64,000 nt of DNA from Actinomadura sp. DC4 (lineage in GTDB: Bacteria > Actinomycetota > Actinomycetes > Streptosporangiales > Streptosporangiaceae): NCBI RefSeq assembly GCF_030406325.1, contig NZ_JAUEQY010000019.1, positions 1-64,000 of the forward strand, written 5' to 3'. Below, one piece after another: positions 45,769 through 54,387 of the stretch (position 1 is the first letter of the stretch; every line of letters begins with the position of its first letter). A model generated the notes under the pieces. The model was not told the origin of the DNA. It searched no databases and saw nothing but the letters and a program-made list of their open reading frames with translations. The position numbers and the translations under genes were made by a program.

Positions 45769-46640
45769 GCCTTGACCGCACCTTCCATGATTCCGCCGAT
45801 GATCTGGCGGCCGAACACCACGAAGACGACGAACAGCGGGACGGTCGCCACGACGGTCCCGGCGAACATCAGCGTGTAGTCGTTGAAGTAGGCGCTGTTG
45901 AGCAGCGCGAGGGAGTACTGCACGGTCGGGTTGTCCGGGTTGAGCACCGCGCGCGGCCAGATGAACTCGTTCCAGGTCTGCATGAACGTGAACAGGGCCA
46001 GCACTGAGGCGGCCGGGCGCAGCGCCGGCAGCACGACGCTCCAGAAGATCCGGAACGTCGAGGCGCCGTCGACCCGCGCGGCCTCGATCAGCTCGTCCGG
46101 GACGGCCTGGGAGGCGTACTGCCGCATCATGAAGACGCCGAAGCCGGTGACCAGGAACGGCACGATGACGGCCTGCAGCTTGCCGGTCCAGTGCAGGTGC
46201 ACCATGACCATGTACAGCGGGATGATCCCCATCTGTACCGGCACCATCATCGTGGCGACGATGACGAGCAGCAGCGCGTTGCGGCCGCGGAAGCGCAGCT
46301 TGGCGAAGGCGAACCCGGCCAGCGAGGCGAAGAACACCGTCGAGAAGGCGACCACGGCCGAGGCGATGGCGGAGTTCACCAGTGCCTTGGCGAAGTGCGC
46401 CTGCTCGTTGTCGAACAGCCGGTTCATGTTCTCGCCCAGGTGCTGGCCGGCGATGAACGGCGGCGGTACCGCGCCGACCACGTCGTTGGTACGCGTGGCG
46501 ACGACGAACATCCAGTACAGCGGGAACGCCGACAGCGCGATCCCGAAGATCAGCACGGCGTACGTCAGCGGGCTCGCCTGCCACAGGCGCGCCGAGCCCG
46601 CCACGGCCACGCGCGTACGGCGAACGACGAAGGCCTTCAT
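45765..46640 (-). CDS. cebG: Cello-oligosaccharide ABC transporter permease (CebG-like)
   Basis: 291 residues, six hydrophobic segments. The EAA loop is EAARVDGASTFRIFWSVVLPALRPA, where the ATPase docks, and the C-terminus GRQIIGGIMEGAVKA is typical of MalG-type sugar permeases. ATG 46640 overlaps the cebF stop. No ATPase is encoded in the operon; such importers usually share the MsiK ATPase encoded elsewhere. Confidence 0.9.
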   Translation of the reverse strand: MKAFVVRRTRVAVAGSARLWQASPLTYAVLIFGIALSAFPLYWMFVVATRTNDVVGAVPPPFIAGQHLGENMNRLFDNEQAHFAKALVNSAIASAVVAFSTVFFASLAGFAFAKLRFRGRNALLLVIVATMMVPVQMGIIPLYMVMVHLHWTGKLQAVIVPFLVTGFGVFMMRQYASQAVPDELIEAARVDGASTFRIFWSVVLPALRPAASVLALFTFMQTWNEFIWPRAVLNPDNPTVQYSLALLNSAYFNDYTLMFAGTVVATVPLFVVFVVFGRQIIGGIMEGAVKA

Positions 46641-47602
46641 TTCTCGCCTCCCGCGAGCCGGCGGATGATCAGGAAGTTGAGCAGCGAGAAGACCAGGATC
46701 AGCAGGAACAGCATCCAGGCGACGGCCGATCCGTAGCCGTACTGGAAGCGCTGGAAGGCGTTCTCGAACATGTACATCGACACGGTCTGCGACTGCCGGA
46801 GCGAGCCGCCGTTCATGTAGCCGTTGTTGAACAGCAGCGGTTCGGTGAACAGCTGCAGGCCCCCGATGGTGGAGATGATCGTGACGAAGACGATCGTCGG
46901 GCGCAGCAGCGGGACCGTGATGCGCCAGAACTGCTTCTTCCGGGACGCCCCGTCGATGGCCGCCGCCTCGTACAGCGTGCGCGGGATCGCCTGCATGCCG
47001 GCCAGGAAGATCAGCGCGTTGTAGCCGGTCCACCGCCAGTCGACCATGGTCGAGATGGCCAGCCACGAGGACCACTTGTTCGCCTGCCAGTCGACCTTGT
47101 GGACGCCGAAGAAATGCAGGAACCAGTTGGCCATGCCGTAGTCGCGCCCGAAGATCTGCGTGAACACGATCGCCACCGCCGCGACCGAGGTGACCAGCGG
47201 CAGCAGCACGCCCATGCGGAACAGCGTGGGCGCCCGCATCTTGCGGTTGAGCGCGTTCGCGAGCAGCAGTGCCAGCATGATCTGCGGGATGGTGGCGATG
47301 GCGAACATCCCGAACGTGTTGCCGACCGCGTTCCAGAACTGGTCGTCGCTCATCAGCCGCGTGTAGTTCCGCAGGCCGATGAACTCGTGGTCGCCGATGA
47401 TCTCCCAGTGGTTCAGCGAGACCCAGAACGTGTAGCCGAGCGGGAACAGGCCGAACACGAGGAACAGCAGGTAGAAGGGCGAGATGTAGAGGTACGGCGA
47501 GAGCGACACGTCCAGCCGGGACAGCCGGGTCCGCCATCGGCGGCGCCGGGATGGCGGCGCGACCTGGGCGCCGGCCGGGGCGGGCCGCACGTCGAGAGCC
47601 AT
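46637..47602 (-). CDS. cebF: Cello-oligosaccharide ABC transporter permease (CebF-like)
   Basis: 321 residues from ATG 47602, which has AAAGGA nine bases upstream; ATG 47620 is possible. Six membrane segments follow an Arg-rich N-terminus, with EAA loop EAAAIDGASRKKQFWRITVPLLRPT. It pairs with CebG to form the membrane channel of the importer. The stop overlaps the cebG start. Confidence 0.9.
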   Translation of the reverse strand: MALDVRPAPAGAQVAPPSRRRRWRTRLSRLDVSLSPYLYISPFYLLFLVFGLFPLGYTFWVSLNHWEIIGDHEFIGLRNYTRLMSDDQFWNAVGNTFGMFAIATIPQIMLALLLANALNRKMRAPTLFRMGVLLPLVTSVAAVAIVFTQIFGRDYGMANWFLHFFGVHKVDWQANKWSSWLAISTMVDWRWTGYNALIFLAGMQAIPRTLYEAAAIDGASRKKQFWRITVPLLRPTIVFVTIISTIGGLQLFTEPLLFNNGYMNGGSLRQSQTVSMYMFENAFQRFQYGYGSAVAWMLFLLILVFSLLNFLIIRRLAGGEK

Positions 47603-47686
47603 TCGGGAGGTCCTTTCCATTAGGTGTCGGGGGCGGGGGGCGGCGCCGGCAGGTCGTCCTGGGGAGCCCGGCGCCGCCACCCGGTC

Positions 47687-49012
47687 TCACCCCGTTCCCG
47701 CGGCCTTCTTCGCGTCGGAGACGGCCTTGCCCCAGCCGGAGCCGGGAGACAGCTTCCCCTGGGCGATCGCGCGCAGGTCGGCCTCGACCGCCTGGCGCAC
47801 CTCCTGGTTGTCGGCCCCCAGATAGACCGGCTTGAGGTTGACCGCGGCCGGGCCGTAGATCGCGCCGACCGGGGCGTTGTTGAAGTACGGGTTGGCGAAC
47901 GCCTTGACCGAGGCGTCGCTCAGCGCCTGCGGCGAGGACGGCAGGTTGTTGGCGACCTTGAACGCGCCGATCTGCCCCTGCGTGCTGGTCAGGAACTTCA
48001 CCAGGTCGGCGGCCTCTTTCGGGTGCTTGCTCTGCGTCGGCACCGCGAGCCACGAACCGCCCCAGCTACCGCCGCCGCCCGGCACACCGGCGACGTCCCA
48101 CTTGCCGCTCTGCCCGTCGCCGCCGAACTGCTTGATCAGGCCGAGCATCCAGGCCGGGCACGGCGCCGTCGCGAACGCGCCCTTCTTCAGCGCCTGGCTC
48201 CACGGGTCGGACAGGAACTGCACGCCGTTCGCCAGGCCCGCCTGCGACATCTTCACGGTCTCGTCCCAGGCCGCCTTCACGGCCGGGTTCGACTCCATGA
48301 CGAACTTGTTGCTCTGGTCGAAGTAGGTCTGGTTGGTGCCCTTGCCTGCCTCCTGCATGAGGATGGTGTTGTAGTAGGTCTCGGGGCTGTCGATGAACTT
48401 CGTGCCACCGCCGATCGCCGCGGTGAACTTCTTGCCGGTGGCGATGAAGTCGTCCCACGTGGGCCACAGCTTGGTGACGGCGTCCCGGTCGCTCGGCAGC
48501 TTGGCCTTCTTGAACAGGTCACTGCGGTAGCACAGCGCCATGCTGCCGACGTCGGTGCCGAGGCCGATGAGCTTGGAGCCGTCCGGGCTCATCCCGCCCT
48601 GCCACTTCCACGGGATGAAGTTGTTCTGCAGCGAGGACGCGCCGTACTTCTTCAGGTCGACGAACTTGTCCGGCTGGGACTTGAACTTGACCATGATGCC
48701 CTCTTCGATGGCCACCACGTCGCCGGCGCCGGCGCCCGCCGCGATCCACTGCTGGAGCCGCGGCGTGTAGTCATCGAGCTTGGGGACGTTCCGCTCGCTG
48801 ATCTTGATATTCGGGTGTTGGGCCTCGTACTGCTTGTAAAGGTCCTGGTAGCCGAAGGTGCCGAAGTCGTCGACGGTCAGGGTGATCTTGTCGCCCGATC
48901 CGCCGCCGGAGCCCTTCTTGTCACTGTCCCCCGCGCACGCCGTCGCCGCAGCGAGCGCGGCGGACAGCACCATCGCCAGGGCGATATGCCCGCGATGTCT
49001 GATGACCCTCAT
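47687..49012 (-). CDS. cebE: Cello-oligosaccharide-binding lipoprotein (CebE-like)
   Basis: 441 residues from ATG 49012 with GAGAGGGG upstream; the longer frame runs into the operator region. Lipoprotein signal ends ALAAATACAG. The mature protein is a type 1 extracellular solute-binding fold (ITLTVDDFGTFGYQDLYKQYEAQHPNIKISER ... SWGGSWLAVPTQSKHPKEAADLVKFL). It binds the sugar outside the membrane for CebFG. The ligand is inferred from the CebR operator and bglC; maltose-type sugars cannot be excluded from the protein alone. Confidence 0.88.
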   Translation of the reverse strand: MRVIRHRGHIALAMVLSAALAAATACAGDSDKKGSGGGSGDKITLTVDDFGTFGYQDLYKQYEAQHPNIKISERNVPKLDDYTPRLQQWIAAGAGAGDVVAIEEGIMVKFKSQPDKFVDLKKYGASSLQNNFIPWKWQGGMSPDGSKLIGLGTDVGSMALCYRSDLFKKAKLPSDRDAVTKLWPTWDDFIATGKKFTAAIGGGTKFIDSPETYYNTILMQEAGKGTNQTYFDQSNKFVMESNPAVKAAWDETVKMSQAGLANGVQFLSDPWSQALKKGAFATAPCPAWMLGLIKQFGGDGQSGKWDVAGVPGGGGSWGGSWLAVPTQSKHPKEAADLVKFLTSTQGQIGAFKVANNLPSSPQALSDASVKAFANPYFNNAPVGAIYGPAAVNLKPVYLGADNQEVRQAVEADLRAIAQGKLSPGSGWGKAVSDAKKAAGTG

Positions 49013-49085
49013 TTGACGAACCCCTCTCAGGTCGTCTCCATTAGCCGGGTTCATGGGCCACCGGGCTCCGCGGGCCCGGCGCCCG

Positions 49086-49132
49086 TGGGAGCGCTCCCAC
49101 GCAGCGAAGCCGTGAGAGGTGCCAGGTGTCAA
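49086..49132 (-). promoter_or_regulatory. cebE promoter with CebR/CelR operator
   Basis: On the minus strand a perfect TTGACA -35 box (49132-49127) is followed after 18 bases by a poor -10 candidate TTCGCT. The perfect 14-base palindrome TGGGAGCGCTCCCA (49099-49086) lies at the predicted start of transcription. It equals the published operator of CebR and CelR. Binding there would block initiation until cellobiose is present. Confidence 0.85.
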
Positions 49133-49203
49133 TAGTTCGAAACCGGTTCGTTACATGACGGACATGCCGCACTGGCCTTCCCGGCACATGACACGCTCGG
49201 AGA

Positions 49204-49620
49204 ATGAGGCTCACCGAGGAGACCGCGCGCTCGCGCCTCGCGTCGGTGCCGGTCGTCCGTCTGGCCACGACGGATGGGGAGGGTCGCCCGCACCTGGTCG
49301 TGACGACGTTCGCGGTCGACGGCGACCGCCTCTACACGGCCGTCGACGCCAAGCCGAAGAGCACCCGCGACCTGAAACGCCTGCGCAACATCCGTGCCGA
49401 CCCGCGCGTGGCCGTCCTGGCCGACCACTACGAGGACGACTGGTCACGCCTGTGGTGGGCACGCGCCGACGGCACCGCCGAGATCGTCGAGGACCCCGGC
49501 GCGATGGCCCGGCCGATCGCCCTGCTCCGCGAGCGCTATGGGCAGTATCGCGAGACGCCGCCCGAGGGCCCGGTCGTCGCGATCACCGTCGAACGCTGGA
49601 CCGGCTGGGCCGCGGGCTAG
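49204..49620 (+). CDS. PPOX-class F420-dependent protein (TIGR03668-like)
   Basis: 138 residues, a split-barrel flavin/F420-binding fold: SRLASVPVVRLATTDGEGRPHLVVTTFAVDGDRLYTAVDAKPKSTRDLKRLRNI and WWARADGTAEIV. The K-P-K-S-T segment is typical of the TIGR03668 group of actinobacteria that use coenzyme F420. Substrate unknown. The ATG has CGGAGA just upstream. It is divergent from the ceb operon but shares no evident operator. Confidence 0.82.
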   Translation: MRLTEETARSRLASVPVVRLATTDGEGRPHLVVTTFAVDGDRLYTAVDAKPKSTRDLKRLRNIRADPRVAVLADHYEDDWSRLWWARADGTAEIVEDPGAMARPIALLRERYGQYRETPPEGPVVAITVERWTGWAAG

Positions 49621-49624
49621 GGCT

Positions 49625-50221
49625 CTAGGCGACGAGCGCGCGGACCTGTTCCGGGGTGCGGAAGACCTCGGCCCGCATGCCGGCCTCGCGGGCGGCGAGC
49701 ACGTTGACCTCGCGGTCGTCGAGGAAGAGGCAGTCGCGCGGCTCGACGCCGAGGCGCTGGGCCACGATCTCGTACGCCCGGCGGTCGGGCTTGGCCACGC
49801 CGATCTCGCAGGAGTACGTCAGCGCGCTGAAGTGCGCGAGCCACGCGCGGTGCCGCGCCTCGAAGATCGGCACGAGGTCGCCGACGATGTTGGACAGCAG
49901 CCCGAGGGTGTGCCCCTCGGCGGCCAGCTCTCCGATCAGCTCGACCATGACCTCGTCGGCGTTGGACCAGCTGTCCATGTCGGCCTCGATCAGCGCGCGG
50001 ACCGCGCCGTCGTCGAAGCGCGTCCCGATCCGGCCGGCGACCGCGGCCCAGTAGTCCGCGCCCGGCTGCCCGGCGTCGTACGGCTCGCGCAACGCCCAGT
50101 ACGCCTCCCAGAACGCGGTGGGGTCGTCGAGGCCCGCAGCCTTTTCGATCTTGCGGATGTCCTCGGGCGCCTGGGTCGAGGCGATGACTCCGAACAGGTC
50201 GAACACGATCGCGCGCGGCAT
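49625..50221 (-). CDS. HAD-superfamily hydrolase, subfamily IA
   Basis: 198 residues from ATG 50221 (GAGAGGACCCC upstream); the open frame extends further without a site. Motif I is IVFDLFGV with nucleophile Asp8, motif II LLSNIVGD, motif III the Lys in GVAKPDRRAYE, motif IV FLDDREVN. The cap (about residues 15-85) is helical. A phosphatase or dehalogenase-like enzyme acting on a small metabolite; substrate unknown. Ends four bases from the convergent PPOX gene. Confidence 0.88.
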   Translation of the reverse strand: MPRAIVFDLFGVIASTQAPEDIRKIEKAAGLDDPTAFWEAYWALREPYDAGQPGADYWAAVAGRIGTRFDDGAVRALIEADMDSWSNADEVMVELIGELAAEGHTLGLLSNIVGDLVPIFEARHRAWLAHFSALTYSCEIGVAKPDRRAYEIVAQRLGVEPRDCLFLDDREVNVLAAREAGMRAEVFRTPEQVRALVA

Positions 50222-50289
50222 GGGGTCCTCTCGGTCTGGGGCGCTCGGCACGGCGACACCGAGCCTAACCGGCGGGGGATGACGATCAT

Positions 50290-50326
50290 TTGAGCAAGCG
50301 GTTGGGCAACACGTCATAATGGTGGG
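50290..50326 (+). promoter_or_regulatory. TetR-gene promoter with KstR2-like box
   Basis: TTGAGC (50290-50295) and CATAAT (50315-50320) are a plausible -35/-10 pair 19 bases apart, and CATAAT is six bases before the GTG, a leaderless layout. Between them AGCAAGCGGTTGGG (50293-50306) resembles the KstR2 site (CAAG-NN-CTTG) with one mismatch. Autorepression is the likely role. Confidence 0.4.
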
Positions 50327-50983
50327 GTGACGACCACGGGCAAGGACAAGGGACCGCACCGGGCCGCCGGTGGAGCCCGGCGCCGCGGCCGGGGCTCGTC
50401 CGTGCTCCCCTCAGAGCGCCGCGAGCACCTCGTACGGCTCGCGGCCGAGCTGTTCGCCGAAAAGGGCTACCAGGCGACGACCGTCCGCAACATCGCGGAC
50501 GAGGCCGGCATTCTCTCGGGCAGCCTTTACCACCATTTCGACTCCAAAGAATCGATCGTCGACGAGATCCTCACGGCATTCTTCGACGAGCTCGCCGCGG
50601 CCAATCAGGCGGTGCTGGAAAAGGGCGGCGACCCGCGTACGATCCTGGCCGGGCTCGTCGGCATCTGCTTCGGCACGCTCGTGCCGCACCGGGCCGCCAT
50701 CATGGTCCTGCAGAACGACTGGAACTACCTGCGCCAGTTCGACCGCTTCGACTATCTGTCCAAGTCCGAGGAGGTCGCGGAGCGGTTGTGGGTCGGCCAG
50801 CTCGTCGAGGGCCAGCGGACCGGGTTGTTCCGCGACGACATCGACGCCCGGCTGACCTACCGCATGATCCGCGACACGATCTGGGTGGCCGTCCGGTGGT
50901 TCCGGCCCGGCGGCCGGCTCGACGCCCAGGGTCTCGCCGACCATTACATAAAGGTGCTCTTCGACGGCATCGCCGTCCACTGA
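50327..50983 (+). CDS. TetR family transcriptional regulator, KstR2-like
   Basis: 218 residues. Helix-turn-helix FAEKGYQATTVRNIADEAGILSGSLYHHF at about residues 44-72, after a basic tail. The C-terminal domain (FRDDIDARLTYRMIRDTIWVAVRWFRPGG) resembles KstR2 of mycobacteria, which senses an acyl-CoA intermediate of steroid-ring degradation. The only steroid-like gene nearby is the SDR at 58843, so the regulon cannot be read here; a general acyl-CoA sensor is an alternative. Confidence 0.83.
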   Translation: MTTTGKDKGPHRAAGGARRRGRGSSVLPSERREHLVRLAAELFAEKGYQATTVRNIADEAGILSGSLYHHFDSKESIVDEILTAFFDELAAANQAVLEKGGDPRTILAGLVGICFGTLVPHRAAIMVLQNDWNYLRQFDRFDYLSKSEEVAERLWVGQLVEGQRTGLFRDDIDARLTYRMIRDTIWVAVRWFRPGGRLDAQGLADHYIKVLFDGIAVH

Positions 50984-51057
50984 AGCGCCCTTCCAATCGT
51001 CATCCCACGGCCGTTCCAAGATCGGTTGGAGGCTGAGGACGGTCGAGCGGCGACCTG

Positions 51058-51099
51058 TTGACTTTGTGTTGCAAAGCTTGCTAGCTTTGCAACACAAAG
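51058..51099 (+). promoter_or_regulatory. Promoter inside a 38-bp nested palindrome
   Basis: TTGACT (51058-51063), 18 bases, then TAGCTT (51082-51087) form a good promoter. It lies within a perfect inverted repeat: arms 51062-51077 and 51084-51099, each 16 bases, around TTGCTA. Each arm itself contains a smaller dyad CTTTG-N5-CAAAG, so two operator sites face each other. The winged-helix gene at 51787 in the same operon is the probable ligand of this site. Confidence 0.75.
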
Positions 51100-51118
51100 C
51101 CGAGGAGGCGCAGATGCC

Positions 51119-51790
51119 ATGAACGAGACACCTGACACCGGTCGCGCTGCCGCAGCGGGCGCCGGCGGCGAGTTCACCCCCCAGGCGGCGGCACTGCTCC
51201 TGGAGCAGGCCACGCGGCAGGCGCGACGCCGGTTCGAGCCGTACCCGCCGGTGTTCTCAGCGTTCCGGGCGGTCATCGCGCTCGCCATCTACGGCACGAT
51301 CTGGCTGTCGGTGCGCGACCAGCACCCCTACCGTGGGCCGGATGTCGCGGTCTACCTCGTCGTCCTCGCGCTCGCGGCGGTCAACCTCGGCGCGGCCGTC
51401 ACGGTGGCCAGACGCGCGACCGCCGGGATCCGCGGAAGAACCCGCATGCGCCCGGCCGAGGTCACGACCATGGCCGCGGTGTGGATCGGCGTGTTCGTGG
51501 TCATGGGGGCGCTGCCCGCGGCCGGAGCGAGCCGGGGCGTCGTCTACGGCCTCTATCCGGCCAGCGCGCCGCTCATCGTCGCCGGCCTCGCCTGGGCCGG
51601 CATCATGGCGGCCCGGGCGAACGGGCCCGGCACCGGCGCCGCGCTGGCGGTGGCCGCCGTCGGCGCGCTGGCCGCCGTCGCGGGACCGGCGGGCGCATGG
51701 GCGGTCGCCGGCTCGGGCCTGTGCGTGGTGCTCATGGTCACGGCCGCCGCCACCGCCCGGCGGCACCGTGCCCGGGCGATTCGCCCATGA
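51119..51790 (+). CDS. Membrane protein of a regulator-linked pair
   Basis: 223 residues. After about 45 polar residues there are five to six hydrophobic segments (AVIALAIYGTIWLSV, VYLVVLALAAVNLGAAVTV, TMAAVWIGVFVVMGALPAAG and three more). No family recognised. The start is within ATGCCATGA: a first ATG at 51114 gives only Met-Pro-stop and overlaps the ATG at 51119; the GAGGAGG site is spaced better for the first. Ends overlapping the downstream regulator (ATGA), so the two are cotranslated. Confidence 0.75.
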   Translation: MNETPDTGRAAAAGAGGEFTPQAAALLLEQATRQARRRFEPYPPVFSAFRAVIALAIYGTIWLSVRDQHPYRGPDVAVYLVVLALAAVNLGAAVTVARRATAGIRGRTRMRPAEVTTMAAVWIGVFVVMGALPAAGASRGVVYGLYPASAPLIVAGLAWAGIMAARANGPGTGAALAVAAVGALAAVAGPAGAWAVAGSGLCVVLMVTAAATARRHRARAIRP

Positions 51791-52086
51791 CCGATGACGC
51801 GCTCGACCCGCTGATCCACGTCCCGGCGCGGCTGCGGATCGTCGCGGCCCTGGCCACGCTGCCCGACGGCGACACCCTCTCCTTCACCCGCCTGCAGGAT
51901 CTCATCGGGCTGACCCCCGGCAACCTCATCACCCACCTGCGCAAGCTGGAAGACGCCGGCTACCTCAGCAGCGACAAGACCGGCAGCGGAACCGCGTCCA
52001 AGACCACAGTGGCCTTGACCGGTCACGGCCGCACCGCCCTCGCCGCCTACACCGCAACGCTCCGCACGCTGCTCAACGGCCTGTAG
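51787..52086 (+). CDS. Winged-helix transcriptional regulator (MarR/ArsR-like, single domain)
   Basis: 99 residues: VPARLRIVAALATLPDGDTLSFTRLQDLIGLTPGNLITHLRKLEDAGYLSSDKTGSG ... TTVALTGHGRTALAAYTATLRTLL. This is the small actinobacterial winged helix (HTH_37/PadR-like fold) that controls an adjacent membrane gene. No ligand-binding domain. Overlaps the membrane gene by four bases. It likely binds the 38-bp palindrome at the operon promoter. Confidence 0.85.
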   Translation: MTDDALDPLIHVPARLRIVAALATLPDGDTLSFTRLQDLIGLTPGNLITHLRKLEDAGYLSSDKTGSGTASKTTVALTGHGRTALAAYTATLRTLLNGL

Positions 52087-52125
52087 AACGACCCGGTCCC
52101 GGGCTGGGAGAGGCGTGGACGGTCC

Positions 52126-54267
52126 TCAGCGCCTGATCGACTCCTCGGTGAGTGCGGGCGGCGCGGTCGCGGGTGCCTCGACGGCGGGCAGGACGCGGGC
52201 GAGCCAGCCCGGCAGCCACCAGTTGACCGCGCCGAGCAGCTCCATGACCGCGGGCACGAGCACCATCCGTACGACGGTCGCGTCGATCAGCACCGCGACG
52301 CCCAGGCCCAGGCCGACCTGCTTGACCTCGATCTGCCCGACGAGCAGCACCGACAGGAACACGAACACCATGATCGCGGCGGCCGCGGTGATGACGCGGG
52401 CGGTGCGGGCCAGGCCCCTTGTCACCGCCGTCCTCGTCTCGGCGCCCAGGTCGTACTCCTCGCGGACGCGGGAGATCAGGAAGACCTCGTAGTCGGTGGA
52501 GAGCCCGAACAGGATCGGGAACATGAACAGCGGCACCCACGGCGTCACCGGCATGCCGGTCGGGAAGCCGAGCTGGTGGCCGAGCCAGCCCCATTGCACG
52601 ACCGCGGTGAGCACGCCGTACGCCGCCGCGATGGATAGGAGGTTCATCACCGCGGCCTTCACCGCGATGGCGACCGAGCGGACGAGCACGAGCAGCAGGA
52701 GCAGTGACAGGCCGACGACGACCGCGATCAGCCACGGCAGCCGGGACCGTACGGAATCGGAGAAGTCGATCGTCCCGGCGTTGGGCCCGCCGATGAGCAC
52801 GCGCGCGTCTCCCGCCGCGCGCGGTACGACGGTGTCGCGCAGCCGGTGGACGAGCCGCGGCGTCGCGGCGTCCTGCATCCCGGTCGTGGGGTAGGCGACG
52901 AACAGCGCGGCGGCCCCGTCCCGGCTGGTACGCGCGGGCGTCACGGTGGCGACGCCGGGCGTGCGCCCGACCGCGGCCGCCACCGCCGACGCGGCGCCGG
53001 GCGAGCGGGAGACGACGACCAGCGGCGCGTCGTAGCCGGGGCCGAAGCCGTCGGCGAGGATGCGGTGCGTGGCGTAGCTGCTGGTGTCGTGCGGCTGGGT
53101 GCTGGAGTCGGTGAAGCTCAGCCGCATCGACAGGGCCGGGGCCGCGAGGACGAGCAGGAGGACCGTGGCGATGACGCCGGCCGCGACCGGGCGTCGCTGG
53201 ATCACCCCGGCCCAGCGCTCGGACAGCGGAGGGCGCCCGGTCCGGCGGGCCAGGAACGGCACCCGGAACCGGTCGATGTCACGTCCGGTGAAACCGAGCA
53301 GCGCCGGCAGCAGCGTCACCGCGGCGATCATGGTCATCAGCACGGTGAGCGAGGCGGCCACCGCGACCGCGCTCAGCAGCCGCTGCTGCATGACGAACAG
53401 GCCGAGGAGCGCGACCACGACGGTGGTGCCGGCGAAGACGACCGACCGGCCCGCCGTCGCGATGGCCGTCGTGGTGGCCTCCTCGGGGTCCGCGCCGCCG
53501 TCGAGGGCCTCGCGGAAGCGCGTGACGATGAACAGCGCGTAGTCCACGCCGACGCCGAGCCCGATGAGGCCGGCGACGATCGGGCCGAACGAGGGCGCGG
53601 GCAGCGCGTGGGCGACCAGTTCGATGCCGGCCAGCCCGGTGCCGATGCCGAAGACCGCGGTGATGATCGGCAGGCCCATGGCGAGCAGGGAACCGAACGC
53701 CACCAGGAGCACGATCACCGCCGCGAGCAGGCCGATCCCCTCGGTGGGGCCGCCTCCGGGCGTCTCGGCGTCGGTCACCGCGCTGCCGCCGAGGGCGAGC
53801 GTGAGGCCGTCACCGGACGCGTCGCGTACGTCGGAGATCATCTTCAGCACGCCGGCCTTCGGCATCTCGGCGGAGATCCGGTCGAGCTGGATCGGTGCGA
53901 ACGCCGTGCGCCGGTCGGGCGAGACCTGTCCCGGAGTCCCGTACGGGGAGGTCACCGAGGTGACGTGCGGGCCATGCGAAAGCTCGCCGATGACCTTCTC
54001 CACGCGGGGCCGTACGCCGGCCACTCCCCCGTCCGCGTGGATGGCCAGGGTGAGCGTGTCGCCGTTCTGCTCCGGGAAGTGGTCCTTGATCAGGTTCTGC
54101 GCCCGCGCGGACTCCGTGTCGCCGCCACCGAAGGCGTTGTCGGCCGCCGGGGCGAAGCCGAAGCCGGCCGCCATCACGATCGCGGCGCCGGCGATCCAGA
54201 GCAGCAGGACCCGGCGCCGGCGGCGATAGCAGAAGCGGGCCAGCCGGACGAGCGGGCCGTCGTGCAT
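52126..54267 (-). CDS. MMPL/RND family transporter
   Basis: 713 residues, 12 hydrophobic segments in two groups of six, each after an extracytoplasmic loop of about 130-150 residues. Signature GLGVGVDYALFIVTRFREAL in the first half and FGLSTDYEVFLISRVREEY in the second, with the Asp-Tyr pairs (D-Y) needed for proton coupling. It exports lipids, siderophores or drugs in actinobacteria. Starts at ATG 54267 with GAGGAGATTCCC upstream; no adjacent regulator. Confidence 0.92.
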   Translation of the reverse strand: MHDGPLVRLARFCYRRRRRVLLLWIAGAAIVMAAGFGFAPAADNAFGGGDTESARAQNLIKDHFPEQNGDTLTLAIHADGGVAGVRPRVEKVIGELSHGPHVTSVTSPYGTPGQVSPDRRTAFAPIQLDRISAEMPKAGVLKMISDVRDASGDGLTLALGGSAVTDAETPGGGPTEGIGLLAAVIVLLVAFGSLLAMGLPIITAVFGIGTGLAGIELVAHALPAPSFGPIVAGLIGLGVGVDYALFIVTRFREALDGGADPEEATTTAIATAGRSVVFAGTTVVVALLGLFVMQQRLLSAVAVAASLTVLMTMIAAVTLLPALLGFTGRDIDRFRVPFLARRTGRPPLSERWAGVIQRRPVAAGVIATVLLLVLAAPALSMRLSFTDSSTQPHDTSSYATHRILADGFGPGYDAPLVVVSRSPGAASAVAAAVGRTPGVATVTPARTSRDGAAALFVAYPTTGMQDAATPRLVHRLRDTVVPRAAGDARVLIGGPNAGTIDFSDSVRSRLPWLIAVVVGLSLLLLLVLVRSVAIAVKAAVMNLLSIAAAYGVLTAVVQWGWLGHQLGFPTGMPVTPWVPLFMFPILFGLSTDYEVFLISRVREEYDLGAETRTAVTRGLARTARVITAAAAIMVFVFLSVLLVGQIEVKQVGLGLGVAVLIDATVVRMVLVPAVMELLGAVNWWLPGWLARVLPAVEAPATAPPALTEESIRR

Positions 54268-54387
54268 GGGAATCTCCTCGTTGTCTGCCGGCCCCCAGAT
54301 TCCCGGGTCGGGGGCGGGCAGGGCGTCATGCGAGCGATGACACTTCGGCCCCGGCCGTACTCCGTGAGGAGTACGGCCGCGTACGCG

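Noticed and set aside
45765-48053. A 762-codon minus-strand frame over cebG and upstream
   Set aside because: Only the last 291 codons (from ATG 46640) are CebG; the rest is a shadow of cebF and cebE.
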